This document shows, one piece after another, positions 36,528-47,700 of a DNA stretch of 64,000 bases (the stretch's first letter is position 1; each line of letters opens with the position of its first letter). The stretch is from Rhododendron vialii (lineage: Eukaryota > Streptophyta > Magnoliopsida > Ericales > Ericaceae). The notes under the pieces were generated by a model. The model worked only from the letters and a program-made list of their open reading frames with translations. It had not been told where the DNA came from and searched no databases. The translations under genes were made by a program, and so were the position numbers. The stretch lies in NCBI RefSeq assembly GCF_030253575.1, contig NC_080558.1, positions 20,100,611-20,164,610 of the forward strand, read 5' to 3'.

Positions 36528-38943
36528 GGGGTCAAAATTTGTCGAGGGAGTCCTCCGATCAGCCACCTTCTTTTTGCAGATGATACAATTGTGTTTTTTA
36601 AAGTGAACCAAAGGGAGGTGCAGATCATTGATTCCATTTTGACGGATTATAAGAAAGCATTGAGGTAGCTCATTAACTATCAAAAATCCTTGCTATTTTT
36701 TTTAGCAATACCAGACAAGATTGAGGGTGGAGCTCAATGATGTCATATCTATTCCAGTTCGGGCAGACCTTGGAAAGTATTTAGGTCTCTCGACTGAAAT
36801 TGGTAAGTCAAAGACTGAGCTTTTGAGCTATATAAAGGATAGAGTATTGCAGAAATTGACGGGTTGGAAGGAGAGGTTGATTACGCTAGCAGGAAAGAGG
36901 TATTGTTGATGTCTGTAGCACTTGTTCTTCCTACGTATACTATCTTAGATTGAAGGGTTGTGTCGTTAGATTGAAGTAGCTATGGCTAGATTTTGGTGGG
37001 GTCAAACTGTGAATGAACGAAAAATTCATTGGATGAATTGGAGTCGATTGTGCAAGGAGAAATTCAAAGGTGGACTTGGGTTTCGAAGTGTTACTGCGTA
37101 CAACTTGGCCCTCTTAAGCAAGTGTGGTGGCTCATGATGGCTCCCCATTGTCTCATGGCTAAGGTACTTAAAAGTAAGTATTTTAAGAATTGCAGTTTCA
37201 AGGAAGCTGGTTTGGGGACTAATCCATCATATTTTTGGAGGAATATTTGGGAAGGGAGGAAAGTTCTTTCAGCGGGGATGCGTTGGACGATTGGGAATGG
37301 AACATCGATTCGGGTGGATGGTGATCCTTGGATTCCTAAAGTGGAGATTTCAAGGCCAGGAGGGTTGTGGTTGATGATAGTATAGAGATAGTGGATCAAC
37401 TCATTAATCTGGTGTCAAGATCTTGGAAGTTGAGTGAAATCCAGAGGTTGTTTGATAGTGATTAAACACGATGCATTTTGAGCATTCCTGGCCAATGTCA
37501 TGCACAAATGCCCCTGACTCTTTTTGTATGGCATTTCTCCTATTTGGGAACATATAATGTCAAGTCGGGTTACATAACAGCAATGGAGCTTAGCAAGCAA
37601 GGTTCAATGACAAGTGGAGATGAGGGAAATTCTACTTCTGGTGTCCTTTTAGAGAATCAATGGCTACATCAGTGGAGACACAAAATTCCAAAGAAGATTT
37701 TGCATTTTATTTGGAAGTGTCTTCATGAGATTTTGCGACCTAAATCAAAAGTTTTACAAAAAAAAGGTTATTGAGGAGTCAAGCTACCCAGTTTGTGCGT
37801 TGGAGGCGGAAATGGTTCTGCACTTGCCCTTTAGCGCAACAGGTCTAGTCTTTGTTCCCTTTTAACACGGGCTTGGTTGGTGCTAGTTACAATTCATTTG
37901 TTGATCTGTGGGATGCTTTTGAGGGTCATTGGCAAAACGTATCGAATAAGGACTAGCATTTTTCTCTTATAGCAGTTGGGATGTGGTATATATGGAAAAA
38001 CCGAGATGGTGCTGTGTTTGAACATAGAATTTTGCTGCCTCGGGTTGTTAGTTCTAAGGCAGCAGGTTGCTTGGATGAATACTGAGCAGTAAACCGAGTA
38101 ATGGGAGAGACTCTGAGCACTAGAGAGGAGGTTTGTACATTGCTTGGCAGCATCCGAGCACTGGTTTTGTCACGCCCTCGATTTTCAACATAAATATATA
38201 ATCCATTTCAATTAAAGATCCTCACATAACGTTAATAATACCTAAAGGAGTTCCCATCTGTTCAATTTATAAAATAAGTCCCCAAGTCAAAAGTTGTACA
38301 ACTTTGGTACTCCGGCCCAAATTAAGCTTAAGTTCTGGTATAATAAAGTTATCAAGTTATAGACGATTTAGTCAAAAGAAATTTTAGAGTAATTAATTAC
38401 AAACTCATCTTTATCAAAAGGAACTCTTTAGAAAGATGATAAGGTAACCAAATAATATTTAGCTTCCAAAAGTCTTCAGTATCCAAGCACAAGATGCATG
38501 CAGCTACTGTCCAGTATTTAAACTTGAAAAGAATGATTAGGTTCAGTTACACTAGCCTAATAGGAAAATCTTAACCAATACTATGTGTAAATATAATGAC
38601 AAGTGCATAAGGATGAAGACACGAGATACAATTCAATCGATGGATAACAATCAATTCATGAGTATGCCAACATTCAATACGATCATTCTAAGACTTGCCA
38701 TTATCACAATATGCCAACTGGCTCACAAGACATTGACAACTCTAGTAATCTCGACATGACTCACTATCGCCAATCTCTACCATCTGTATTTCCACCCCTT
38801 GCGTTACAGTATAACACCATGAGGGTTACCGCATTAATAGACTTACATTCCGGGTCTTGAGAACCCCGTACGTCTCGCAAAGATCTCCAACATGTGTCCA
38901 AGTACCTCATTGTTTATTGACTCATCAAATCGTGAACTTAAGG

Positions 38944-39093
38944 AACTTTTCGGGTCTTAAGGCCCCATATACCCACAATATATTCCGGGTACTCGTGACC
39001 TCGTACATCTATTTTGCATTCCGGGTCTTAGGGCCCCATATATCCACAATACATTCCGGGTACTCGTGACCCCATACATCCATTTCACATTTC
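38944..39093. repeat. Tandem array with CCGGGTACTCGTGACC units in solo LTR 3
   Basis: Two units of about 70 bp with TTCCGGGTCTTAGGGCCCCA and ACATTCCGGGTACTCGTGAC; a partial third unit lies upstream near 38850. Confidence 0.85.
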
Positions 39094-39823
39094 ATACCAC
39101 GTATTTCCAAGACTCTAATTTCAAGAATATTGATAGGAGAGAGATATTGATATTAAGTAGGTAGTTCACATATTAACTCGTATTTCCGTTTTGTTCCCAA
39201 ACTCTTTATCTCAACTCACCCCTCGTATAATATGGCACAAATTATCAAGTTGTCACATTGTACATTAATAAATACCTTAAGATTACATTAATCCTCTGAG
39301 TCTATCATGACGCCTTTTGTCATGTACCGTACCCACAAATGACTCCACGACACACCATCCGGTAGGTTCTAAACAAGAATCTTACTGAAAGAGTGCCAAA
39401 GGAACCTAGGAAGATCAACAAGACGATGCACGAGGATACGAGTCATAATCCTATCCACCGGATCACTAATATTATACTCTAATGAGTGCCAAGAGACAAG
39501 ATCAAACGAGTCAATAGGACACAAGTAATCATACTCAAGAGTGACTTAAACATGTTCTAATTATATAGGGAGTCGTAACACAGAACGAGAAATTTAAGAA
39601 TAGCCATAGACACTGGCAGATTGACACACCTCTACTCAAATGACCATAACTTTCTATGTACTCAGAGTCTTAAGGTGATTCTGATGGAAATGGAAAGCAA
39701 ACTTCAAGACCTACGAATCGATATAAAGTCTGCATAAATCAAACATCAAACGAAGAAGTTATGGCCATTTGAAGTTGGGCTGAAACCTAAAAGACGGACA
39801 GAATTTCTAGAGAGTGGAGGGAT

Positions 39824-39917
39824 CGATCTCTCCTCTCATGGGGATCGATCCCCATAGGGAAAAATCCAGTTTTGAAGTGAGGGATCGAACCCTCGTGCTT
39901 GGGGATCGATCCCTGGG
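39824..39917. repeat. GGGATCGATCCC palindrome array in solo LTR 3
   Basis: Four variants of GGGATCGATC(C) in about 95 bp. On the minus strand the array follows CTGCAGAAATCGCCC, the same context as the GGTACC array in solo LTR 1. Confidence 0.85.
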
Positions 39918-41036
39918 CGATTTCTGCAGTTTTTGACAGACTTCAAAGAGAGCGAAGGAGGATGATCAAGGTTCGATTTCCACACCAAATCAATATACAA
40001 ACACATAAAAGAGGTAAAGAAGTCCCTACCTCACAACGAAAACCAAGCTCAAAAGCCCTAGCCTCCTTGAACTCCTCCAAAGCTTCGTTCTAAGCTTTAC
40101 CCGGCGAAACCCAAGCTCAAAAGCGCGAATGGAAGATCGAATGAAGGTTGATTCTTGAGGATTTTGTGAGCTGGAGTGAAGTTTTGTGAGAGAGCAAGAG
40201 AGAGAGAGAGAGAAAGATTTTCGGCTAAAGAGAGAGCGAGAGGGACGGTAGAGAGAGAGATACAAGGAGATAAAATGATCTCCCACACCACACACATCCC
40301 TTTTATACCTCTATATCTTTATATCACACTTACACTCCCTCTAGTTTCTATTCTTTCACTTCAATCCTCAATTCAAACAATCACATAATAAACTACATTC
40401 TCCCAATAGGCATTTAATATATATTTCAAAATTTTAAAAAAAAAAAAATCTCCGGGTCTCTACAGGTTTTGTTAAAATTAATGTGGACGGAGGATGGGCA
40501 AAGTTTTTCTAGGAAAGGTGCGTATGGTGTTGTGATCAGAGATGCAAATGGGATGTTTATTGCTGCTGCAGCTGGTTGTTTGTCTTGGTGTGGAAGCCCA
40601 GAAATTGCAGAGGTCATGGTGGTTCGTCGCGGCGTCCAAATGGGGCTTCAATTTGGACTAAATGCAGTTATGGTGGAGAGTGATCCCAGATAGTCATTAA
40701 CATGATAAATGGGAATACCATGGTCAACCAAAGCGTGAATTCTATCATCCATGATGTTAAGGTTCTGAGCAATGATTTTCAAAATTGTATCTTCTAATCT
40801 GGTTGCGCATACTTTGGCTAGTAAAGGTTTAGGTGGGTTGGATTGTAGTTTTTGGACTAAATCCCCTCCTATTTGGCTTCTTGATCCTTTGTTTAGGGAT
40901 GAAGATTCCTCTTGATGTATTTGGCTTGAGATTTATAATACCATCTGTTATTGTCTTAACAAAAAAAAAATGATCTAGCATATTTCTATAATTTTTTGAG
41001 TTTTGTCCTTATTTAAAAAAAAAATTGCATGTTTTA

Positions 41037-41273
41037 GTTTTGCGCCAAATTTTTATGAATTATTGATTCATCTCGACAGAAGGAATATAAAAAATTAAAA
41101 AAGATTACTTTTACCCAGATATTTCTAGAAATATCGAAGATAAAGCACAAAAAACTAGCTTAATATTTCAAAAAATATTAGGATAAAAGTCATAATTGTT
41201 TACTTTTTCAATTCGTTTCCACAATACGAAATAATAAATGCAAAAATTTCACACAAAACTAACAAATGCGATT
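41037..41273. repeat. Foldback MITE family A copy
   Basis: Arms around GCGCCAAATTTTTATGAATT and its mirrored counterpart near 41225-41270 form an imperfect palindrome with the family core GATTCATCTCGACAG. An ATT microsatellite (41272-41298) adjoins it. Confidence 0.55.
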
Positions 41274-42338
41274 ATTATTATTATTATTATTATTATTTTG
41301 ATTAAAGACAACTAAAAAAGCTCAAACAATCCCAAAAGCTCTAAAGAAGAACAATTTATCCAGGTTGAACAACACAATTGTATCCTGAGTTATATTTTCA
41401 CATTGGTAATTGGTAGCAAATGCGGAATGGAGTAAATTGTTTCCTTTTACGCAACTTGATTCTAAAGTCAACTGGAGTAAAAAACTGAACATGTTTATTT
41501 TGAGATTTTGGATTTTTTCCCTACGCACAGTCTTCAATAAATTTTCTATTAATTATTACTCTCATTTATTTCTCTCCACTCATTACCTAAAATTCAAATA
41601 CTAAAACGAACATGATCTAAGGGGAGTTCATTTACAAAACAAATTTTTTTGTCAACTATATACAATTAAGACTAAGTTAGGTATACTAAAGTACAATTAG
41701 ATAGGTTAGGTACACTATAGAAGTGTTGCGCTTTTTTTTGTTATGTCACATTTTTACTTTTGTAATATGCAAAAGGCACGCATAATTTTGGAGCACCGTA
41801 TGTATAGTTTTTGTGTATGATACAAATTAGTTACACATTTTATCGTATCTTGCACTCTCTCGTTTTGGTGAAATTATTATTAGGAGTATATGAATATTGT
41901 TAGATAGATCTCAATTAGTTTTATTAAATAAAGTTTTTAAAATCACCTAAAATCATGTTTAGAACTTAGAAGATACAATGAATTGAAAGTAGTAAAAACT
42001 TCAAAAAAGAAAAAGAAAAAGAAAAGGATATGCGAATATAATCGAGGTGAATATTATTCGATTTAGGTTTTGGTTCTTTTATTAAACGAGCCAAAAATTG
42101 AGATTCAGATTTAGTTCATTTAGTACATAATAAAACTCGAATAAGACTTTACCGAGTCGAGTTTCGAACAGATCAGGAACAACTGGGTTCATTTATTGCT
42201 CTAGTTGTACGTACCTCTTAGATTTTTTTTTTTAACTAGTCCCTCGTGATTCAAAATTTCAAACCGTGGTAGTTCGGGGTATCTCTCCCGAATAGATGGC
42301 CCCCCACTTCTAATTAATGTTTGGTAGGCGCACATTTA

Positions 42339-42506
42339 GGTTCTGTTTGAAACTTAAGGAAAAGAAAGAAAAATTAAAAAAAAAATCCTTCTATTATTTG
42401 GTTGGAAGAGAAAGAGAGAAGAAAATAAAATTTTCAAATTTAGTGAATAGTAAATTTTTCCACCCATTTTCTTTTCCTTTCTTTTCCTTAAGTTTCAAAC
42501 AAAGCC
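42339..42506. mobile_element. Tourist-like MITE (168 bp, TSD TTA)
   Basis: Inverted ends GGTTCTGTTTGAAACTTAAG and CTTAAGTTTCAAACAAAGCC, with TTA at 42336-42338 and 42507-42509. TTA duplications mark the PIF/Harbinger superfamily. A relative lies at 55526-55719. Confidence 0.8.
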
Positions 42507-42599
42507 TTAATTTTTGGTGACGTGTCAAATGCTTGTTGGTTTACCGCACAAACCATGTATACAGAGCCTCCGTGTAAGCTTTTTGGCTAAATTCATTTG

Positions 42600-42832
42600 G
42601 ACTATTTGTTGTCCCTATTTAATCTTTTTCGCATTTGTTAGATTTTTGTCAATTCATTTTTTTGGATTATTGCTTTGTCATGATAAGAGGAATTCAAAAA
42701 GTAAAAATTATAATTTGGATTTTCATGTTAATTTTTAATTTTTTAGATTTTTTCCGTCATGACGAAGTAATAATCTACCGAAAAATTAACAAATACGAAA
42801 AAAATTAAATAAAGACAAAAAAAGAAAAATGA
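42600..42832. repeat. Foldback MITE family A copy
   Basis: Left arm with GTTAGATTTTTGTCAATTC and GGATTATTGCTTTGTCATGA; right arm with TCATGACGAAGTAATAATC and AAAAATTAACAAATACG mirrors it. Confidence 0.65.
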
Positions 42833-42878
42833 TTGGCACTTCACTTTTTTATAATGTCACTCAAAAACTTATCTTTTA

Positions 42879-43319
42879 CGGCCCGTTTGGATGCGTCCAT
42901 AGGGGGAGGGATTAGTTTTCACCCCGTAAAAGACCCGAGGCCCACGCTTTACCCCCGTTTGGATGGCACAAACTGAGGGGTACTGGTTTATCCTCCTCCT
43001 TAACTAAGACCGGAGAAGGGGGGATGCGGGGGTCTAAGTTATGGATGGGGTTTGAGGTGTTATTAAGTTATCCCCCTAATCCCCTGAAAATTTGGACGAT
43101 TTTAACCCTCCTTATCCCCCTTCTCCCAATCCCCAATCTGCTGGGTTTTGTTTTCTGGAGCGACAGAACAAAAAATAGGAAGAAGAAGAAAAAGAAAAAC
43201 AAGAACAGATCGGAAAGAGGAGGGATCGAACTAGTGATCGTAGCTGTTATTGGTACTGTTGTGTCATAGCTGCTGTTGCTACTGTTGCTACTGCTTCTCA
43301 TTCTTCTTCCTCCTCTTCT

Positions 43320-43356
<37 letters not shown>

Positions 43357-44202
43357 ACGACGACAGTTGCAGAGTAGATAAGAACGAGGTTAAAAGACAA
43401 AGGAAATTATTATGTGCATGTGTGCCATGTGTACTCATGTGTTCCAATAGCGCCCCAAAACTGTGTCGTTTTGGGGTTGCAAAGGGGTAGGGGAAAAAGG
43501 CGGTAAGGCTTGGTGTGGGGGAAAACCGAGAAAAAAATTAAGTATTTTAAAATTCAATCCGTTTGAATCAGTGGAAAGATTTTAGTTTTTTGATTATTTT
43601 ATTTTAAACAGTCATAATTAATTTTTGACTTTAGGGCTCTCGTTAGTTAGGCCTAAGAGATAATTCGTTTTACGACTTTCTTAGGGCTAATCAATGAGAG
43701 CCTCGAGTCAAAATTTAATTATGACCATTTAAGATAAAATGATCAGAAAACTAAAAATTTTCCACTAATTCAAACAGATTGAAATTTGGAATTTTTTTTT
43801 TAAAAAACCAAATTTTATAAAAAAAAAATTGTTTAATAATAATACTAAATTCGCTAGGTAGTAGAAATAAATATTACGGCTTAAATTGTGAAATAATAAT
43901 TAAATTTGCAATTATATATAAAACGTAATACATAATGAATTTAGGGAATGCACAAGGGCAAAATAGTCATTTGACAATTTTTACATCATTTACCCTTCCT
44001 TATACCTCCTATTAATCCTTTTTCCAAACGAAGTACTATTTAATCTCCTTCTCAAATACTTCATCCAAACAACCTATTATTTAATCTCCCTCCATAAACA
44101 TCACATCAATGTGGACCCTCCATTATTAACTAATACCACCTACTATCTTATCCCCTCTTATTAACTAATACCTCAATTCTTTACCCGCATCCAAACGGGC
44201 CG
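42879..44202. mobile_element. PIF/Harbinger-like non-autonomous element (1,324 bp, TSD TTA)
   Basis: Termini CGGCCCGTTTGGATGCG and CGCATCCAAACGGGCCG are exact inverted repeats; TTA flanks at 42876-42878 and 44203-44205. No transposase is recognised. It carries a GA/CT-rich block (about 43180-43360) and a nested foldback element (43531-43800). Confidence 0.85.
43531..43800. repeat. Foldback MITE family B, copy 2 (nested)
   Basis: Arms of about 130 bp are reverse complements, with AATTCAATCCGTTTGAATC on the left and AATTCAAACAGATTGAAAT on the right; related to 35687-35962. Confidence 0.75.
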
Positions 44203-44219
44203 TTAGTATAAAAAATATA

Positions 44220-44453
44220 CTCCCTCCGTCCCAAAATGAATGACAATTTTTGAAACTCGTGTTATTTTTCATCGTTTATATCTTTCAATCTATAATGTTT
44301 TTCATGAATCTGAAAACTTTGTATAATAGAACTAATTGAGAACTATCAAACAAAATCTATATTACATATTTTTTGAGATCTATATTGAAATATATAAAAA
44401 ATTGAATTTGACACAAATATTAAAAATTGACATTAAATTTGGGACGGAAGGAG
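44220..44453. mobile_element. Stowaway MITE (234 bp, TSD TA)
   Basis: Ends CTCCCTCCGTCCCAAAATGA and TTTGGGACGGAAGGAG with TA on both sides (44218-44219 and 44454-44455), the Tc1/mariner Stowaway signature. It ends about 295 bp upstream of the epoxide hydrolase start codon. Confidence 0.95.
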
Positions 44454-44661
44454 TACTTCACATAGCAAGGCACAATACAAGACAAATTTTGGATTGTCGT
44501 CGTAAGAAATTAGAGTGACAAAATTATTTTTCAAAAAATAATTCAAATGAATTACTAGTATTTATTTCTCGGCGGAATGTACGGTTGTCTCCACCCCAAC
44601 TGCCTCTTGTACTGTCGTGACAATCTCTCTCCTCAGCAGGTAAGCGACATAAGACTCTCCG

Positions 44662-44705
<44 letters not shown>

Positions 44706-44747
44706 TTTGTGCATACGCGTTCATCTAATCTTCACTCCCAAACCAGA

Positions 44748-47700
44748 ATGGATCAAATTCAGCACAAGTACGTCGAAGCCAACGGTCTGAACCACCACGT
44801 GGCCGAGGTCGGGACCGGCCAATCAGTCGTGGTGTTCCTCCACGGGTTTCCGGAGATATGGTACTCCTGGAGGCACCAGATGATTGCCGTCGCCAATGCC
44901 GGCTACCGGGCCATCGCGCCCGACTGGAGAGGCTACGGGTTATCCGACCCACCACCGGAACCCGAGAAGGCATCATTCGGTGACCTCATCAGTGACCTCC
45001 TCGGAATCCTCGATGCCCTTAGCATTCCAAAGGTAGCCTCGAATTCTTCTCTTTTGTTCTTTCGAAAAGAATATGAGTACATGCGTGTCTCGGGTCTCAA
45101 AAAGATGATCGGAGCTATTGATTTTGTTCAAAGTATTATTTAGGGTTCTAGTGACAAATCAGCTCAATTGAATATGGATAGGGGCGTTCACGAAACATAA
45201 TGAGCGCCTCCAATCATCTTTTCGGGTCCCAAATCAATACGTATGCGGGGTATGTACCCCGTTGTATGTACTCGTAGCAATCAATCGAATTCTTCTCCGT
45301 TGTCTGTGATTTTCTGTTGGTTGGAAGAAAATGGTGTGAAGTTCTTGAGTTCGGCAGTTTATCCTAAATATTATTGGGAAAATTAGCTGTAAAATAGTTT
45401 CCATTCAGAGGAAGGACGTCAGCAAAATAATTTTCAGTACAAGGCCTTCAACTTTTTGAGTTTTTTAGCCATAAGCCAAAACATGTTTATGCACTTTCAT
45501 AAGGTTTTAAGGTGCACTTTCCTATTATAGGGTTTTAGTGCACTTTCATAGGGTACTCTAGGGTTTTAGGCACTTTTATAGAGTACCCTATGATTTTAGG
45601 CACTTTCCTGAGGTACCCTAGGGTTTTAGATACTTCAAAAGAGCACAATTGTCCTTATGTTTGATTGCTAAAGGTGTTTGTCCTTGAGCTCAAAAAAATA
45701 TAAATACGAGGGATTTTTTGCTAAGTCTCCCTACCTTAATTTGTTGAAAGGTAGTTGGTATTATATATTTTTAGTGATCTTTTATTTAGCTTGTACATAG
45801 TTTTCTCATCAAATTTTTTTTGGATCAATCATTCGTCTCTACTCGAATTGAAATTGAAAAGGTTCAGATATGATGACAGTAAAGAAGACAGTTGTATCAA
45901 TTTTTTTTCTTTTTTTCCAGTGAATTTGTTATACTTTTGGACGTAATTTTTAATGTTTTAGATTCTTCTTGTCGGGATGAATGATTAATCCAAAAAAATT
46001 AACATAAATCTAACAACAATTCAGAGAAGACGAACAAAAGTAGGAAAACACAAATTTAGGCCAAATGGTTACGGTCCATAATTTTGTATCATTGCTACAA
46101 TTTTCTAAAGTGTGGCAATTTTCAAACTTTTAAGGTTTTATTTTTTTGACATAAGAAAAGATACTTTCAATTATAGTAAATTATATTTTCTTTAAAAAAA
46201 TCTGCAAAGAAGCTCCGCGTGATTCCCCATTTGCCCATTTCCTGTAAGCTTTTCTTAGATTCTTCTTTTTTTGGTAATTTATGGTTAGAATTTGTTTTTT
46301 CCTCAACTAGTAAATCAAAGAGTATTTAAAAGAAATCGAAGCAGATAAAGATGTACTAGTAAAGACAAGGACAGCTGAAAAATGAGGCTGAATTATTTAG
46401 GTTTTTTTATTCGCAAGTCTTTCCCTCTAAAAGACTCTAACGAATCTAAAGTAAATATTTAGACCCAAAAAAGTTAAAACTTCATTTAAATACAACAATA
46501 CAAGGGTCTTCTTAACCACCCCAAGGCGGAAACTAGACAATTTAGAATTTCAACACACATTAACAGATGTCAATATACATTGTTGGGACCTTAGGTTAGA
46601 ATTAGACTCTGGATTTTCTGATTGTTTTCATTGTTGGGACTTAAAATGCTTCCATTAGCAAACGTAAGACAAGGTTTCATCGTAGTTTTCTTCTGGGTGG
46701 CAATGTGACATGTTGGTGAGCATTCCTGCATGGCTGCACCTGCATAGTGAATACCTATCCTTTTTTTTTTAGGAAGTTGTAGCTTCTATGTAAAGTGAAG
46801 GGAAAATGACGGCCCAAGACTTGTTTTGATAATTAATACCCTCCAAGGACAAGCTAAGAACATTTGTTAATACTGAAAATAAAGATAATATATAGGGTAG
46901 AGACAATTTCAATCTCGTAAGAAAGGAATTGGAACCACATTCGACACATCAGGAGAAACTTTTGAAGCCTTGGTTGACTTTGTCCCAAGTGGCTAATTCG
47001 CAAAATGAATTCCCCCTCAAGTGTGTATAACTATAATCCTCTCGCTCTCCTGTTATTCACAGGTTTTTATTGTTGGTAAAGATTTTGGAGCTTGGCCTGC
47101 TTACTATTTTGCTCTTCTCTACCCAGAAAGGGTTTTGGGAGTCGCTACTTTGGGCATTCCATTTGTTCCCCCAGGTCCCGTTACATACAATAAATACCTT
47201 CCTGAAGGTTTCTACATCTCAAGATGGAAGGTAAGCAGTTGTTTTCTCAGTTTACTTTGTGTCAACTGATGAAACAACATTAGCTGCAACCTAGGCACTG
47301 TTCCCTTACAGTTTTATAGAATCATTTTTTTTGCAGAAATTATGTTGATAAGAATCCTCCATATTTTCATAGGGTATTCATTCTTCAGCAGAAATAGTTT
47401 TTGAGAAGATGAGAACATCTTTTCAATTTTCTTATCCAAAAAGCGTTCCCTTTTCAAAAGCCACCAGACGATGTTAAAGCCATCCACCAAACAAATATCC
47501 CATAATTTCTTTGAAAACTGATTCTGAAGACTGTGATTCAAACTGAAAACTTATGATTGTAATCTCATCCTAGGAACCTGGACGAGCTGAAGCTGATTTT
47601 GGCCGTCTTGATGCTAAAACGGTAGTGCGGAACATCTACATTCTGTTCTCCAAAACTGAAATACCAATAGCCAGAGAAGACCAGGAGATTATGGACATGG

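Larger units (their letters stand above)
38168..40464 (-). mobile_element. Solo-LTR-like element 3 (2,297 bp, TSD GGTTT) in the LINE
   Basis: On the minus strand it starts TGTAGAGACCCGGAGATTTT and ends GAAAATCGAGGGCGTGACA. GGTTT flanks both sides (38163-38167 and 40465-40469). A minus-strand TATA box GTATAAAAGGG lies near 40303-40313, followed by a GA/CT-rich leader. Its last 20 bases nearly equal those of element 1. It splits the LINE RNase H region from the rest. Confidence 0.85.
36198..40920 (+). pseudogene. LINE ORF2 remnant (RT C-terminus, zf-RVT, RNase H)
   Basis: Coding order: GFVQPQRGLRQGDPLSPYLF (about 36236) of non-LTR reverse transcriptase, LLFADDTIVFFK (about 36570), KYLGLSTEIGKSK (about 36775), IPKKILHFIWKCLHEIL (about 37685) of the C-terminal zinc-binding region, then after solo LTR 3 the RNase H domain with KINVDGGWAKF and GVVIRDANGMFIAAAAG (40470-40580). 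Frameshifts and stops occur at several points, for example near 36665, 37385 and 37775. Confidence 0.85.
36183..40986 (+). mobile_element. 5'-truncated LINE with poly(A) and 15-bp target duplication
   Basis: GATCTAGCATATTTC occurs at 36183-36197 and at 40972-40986. Between the copies is a LINE starting abruptly inside reverse transcriptase (36198) and ending in A10 (40961-40970). It carries a MITE (36358-36521) and solo LTR 3 (38168-40464); without them it is about 2.3 kb. 5' truncation, A-tail and a target duplication of this length are classic for target-primed reverse transcription. Confidence 0.9.

Noticed and set aside
43068-43400. 110-codon minus frame
   Set aside because: GA/CT low-complexity inside the Harbinger-like element.
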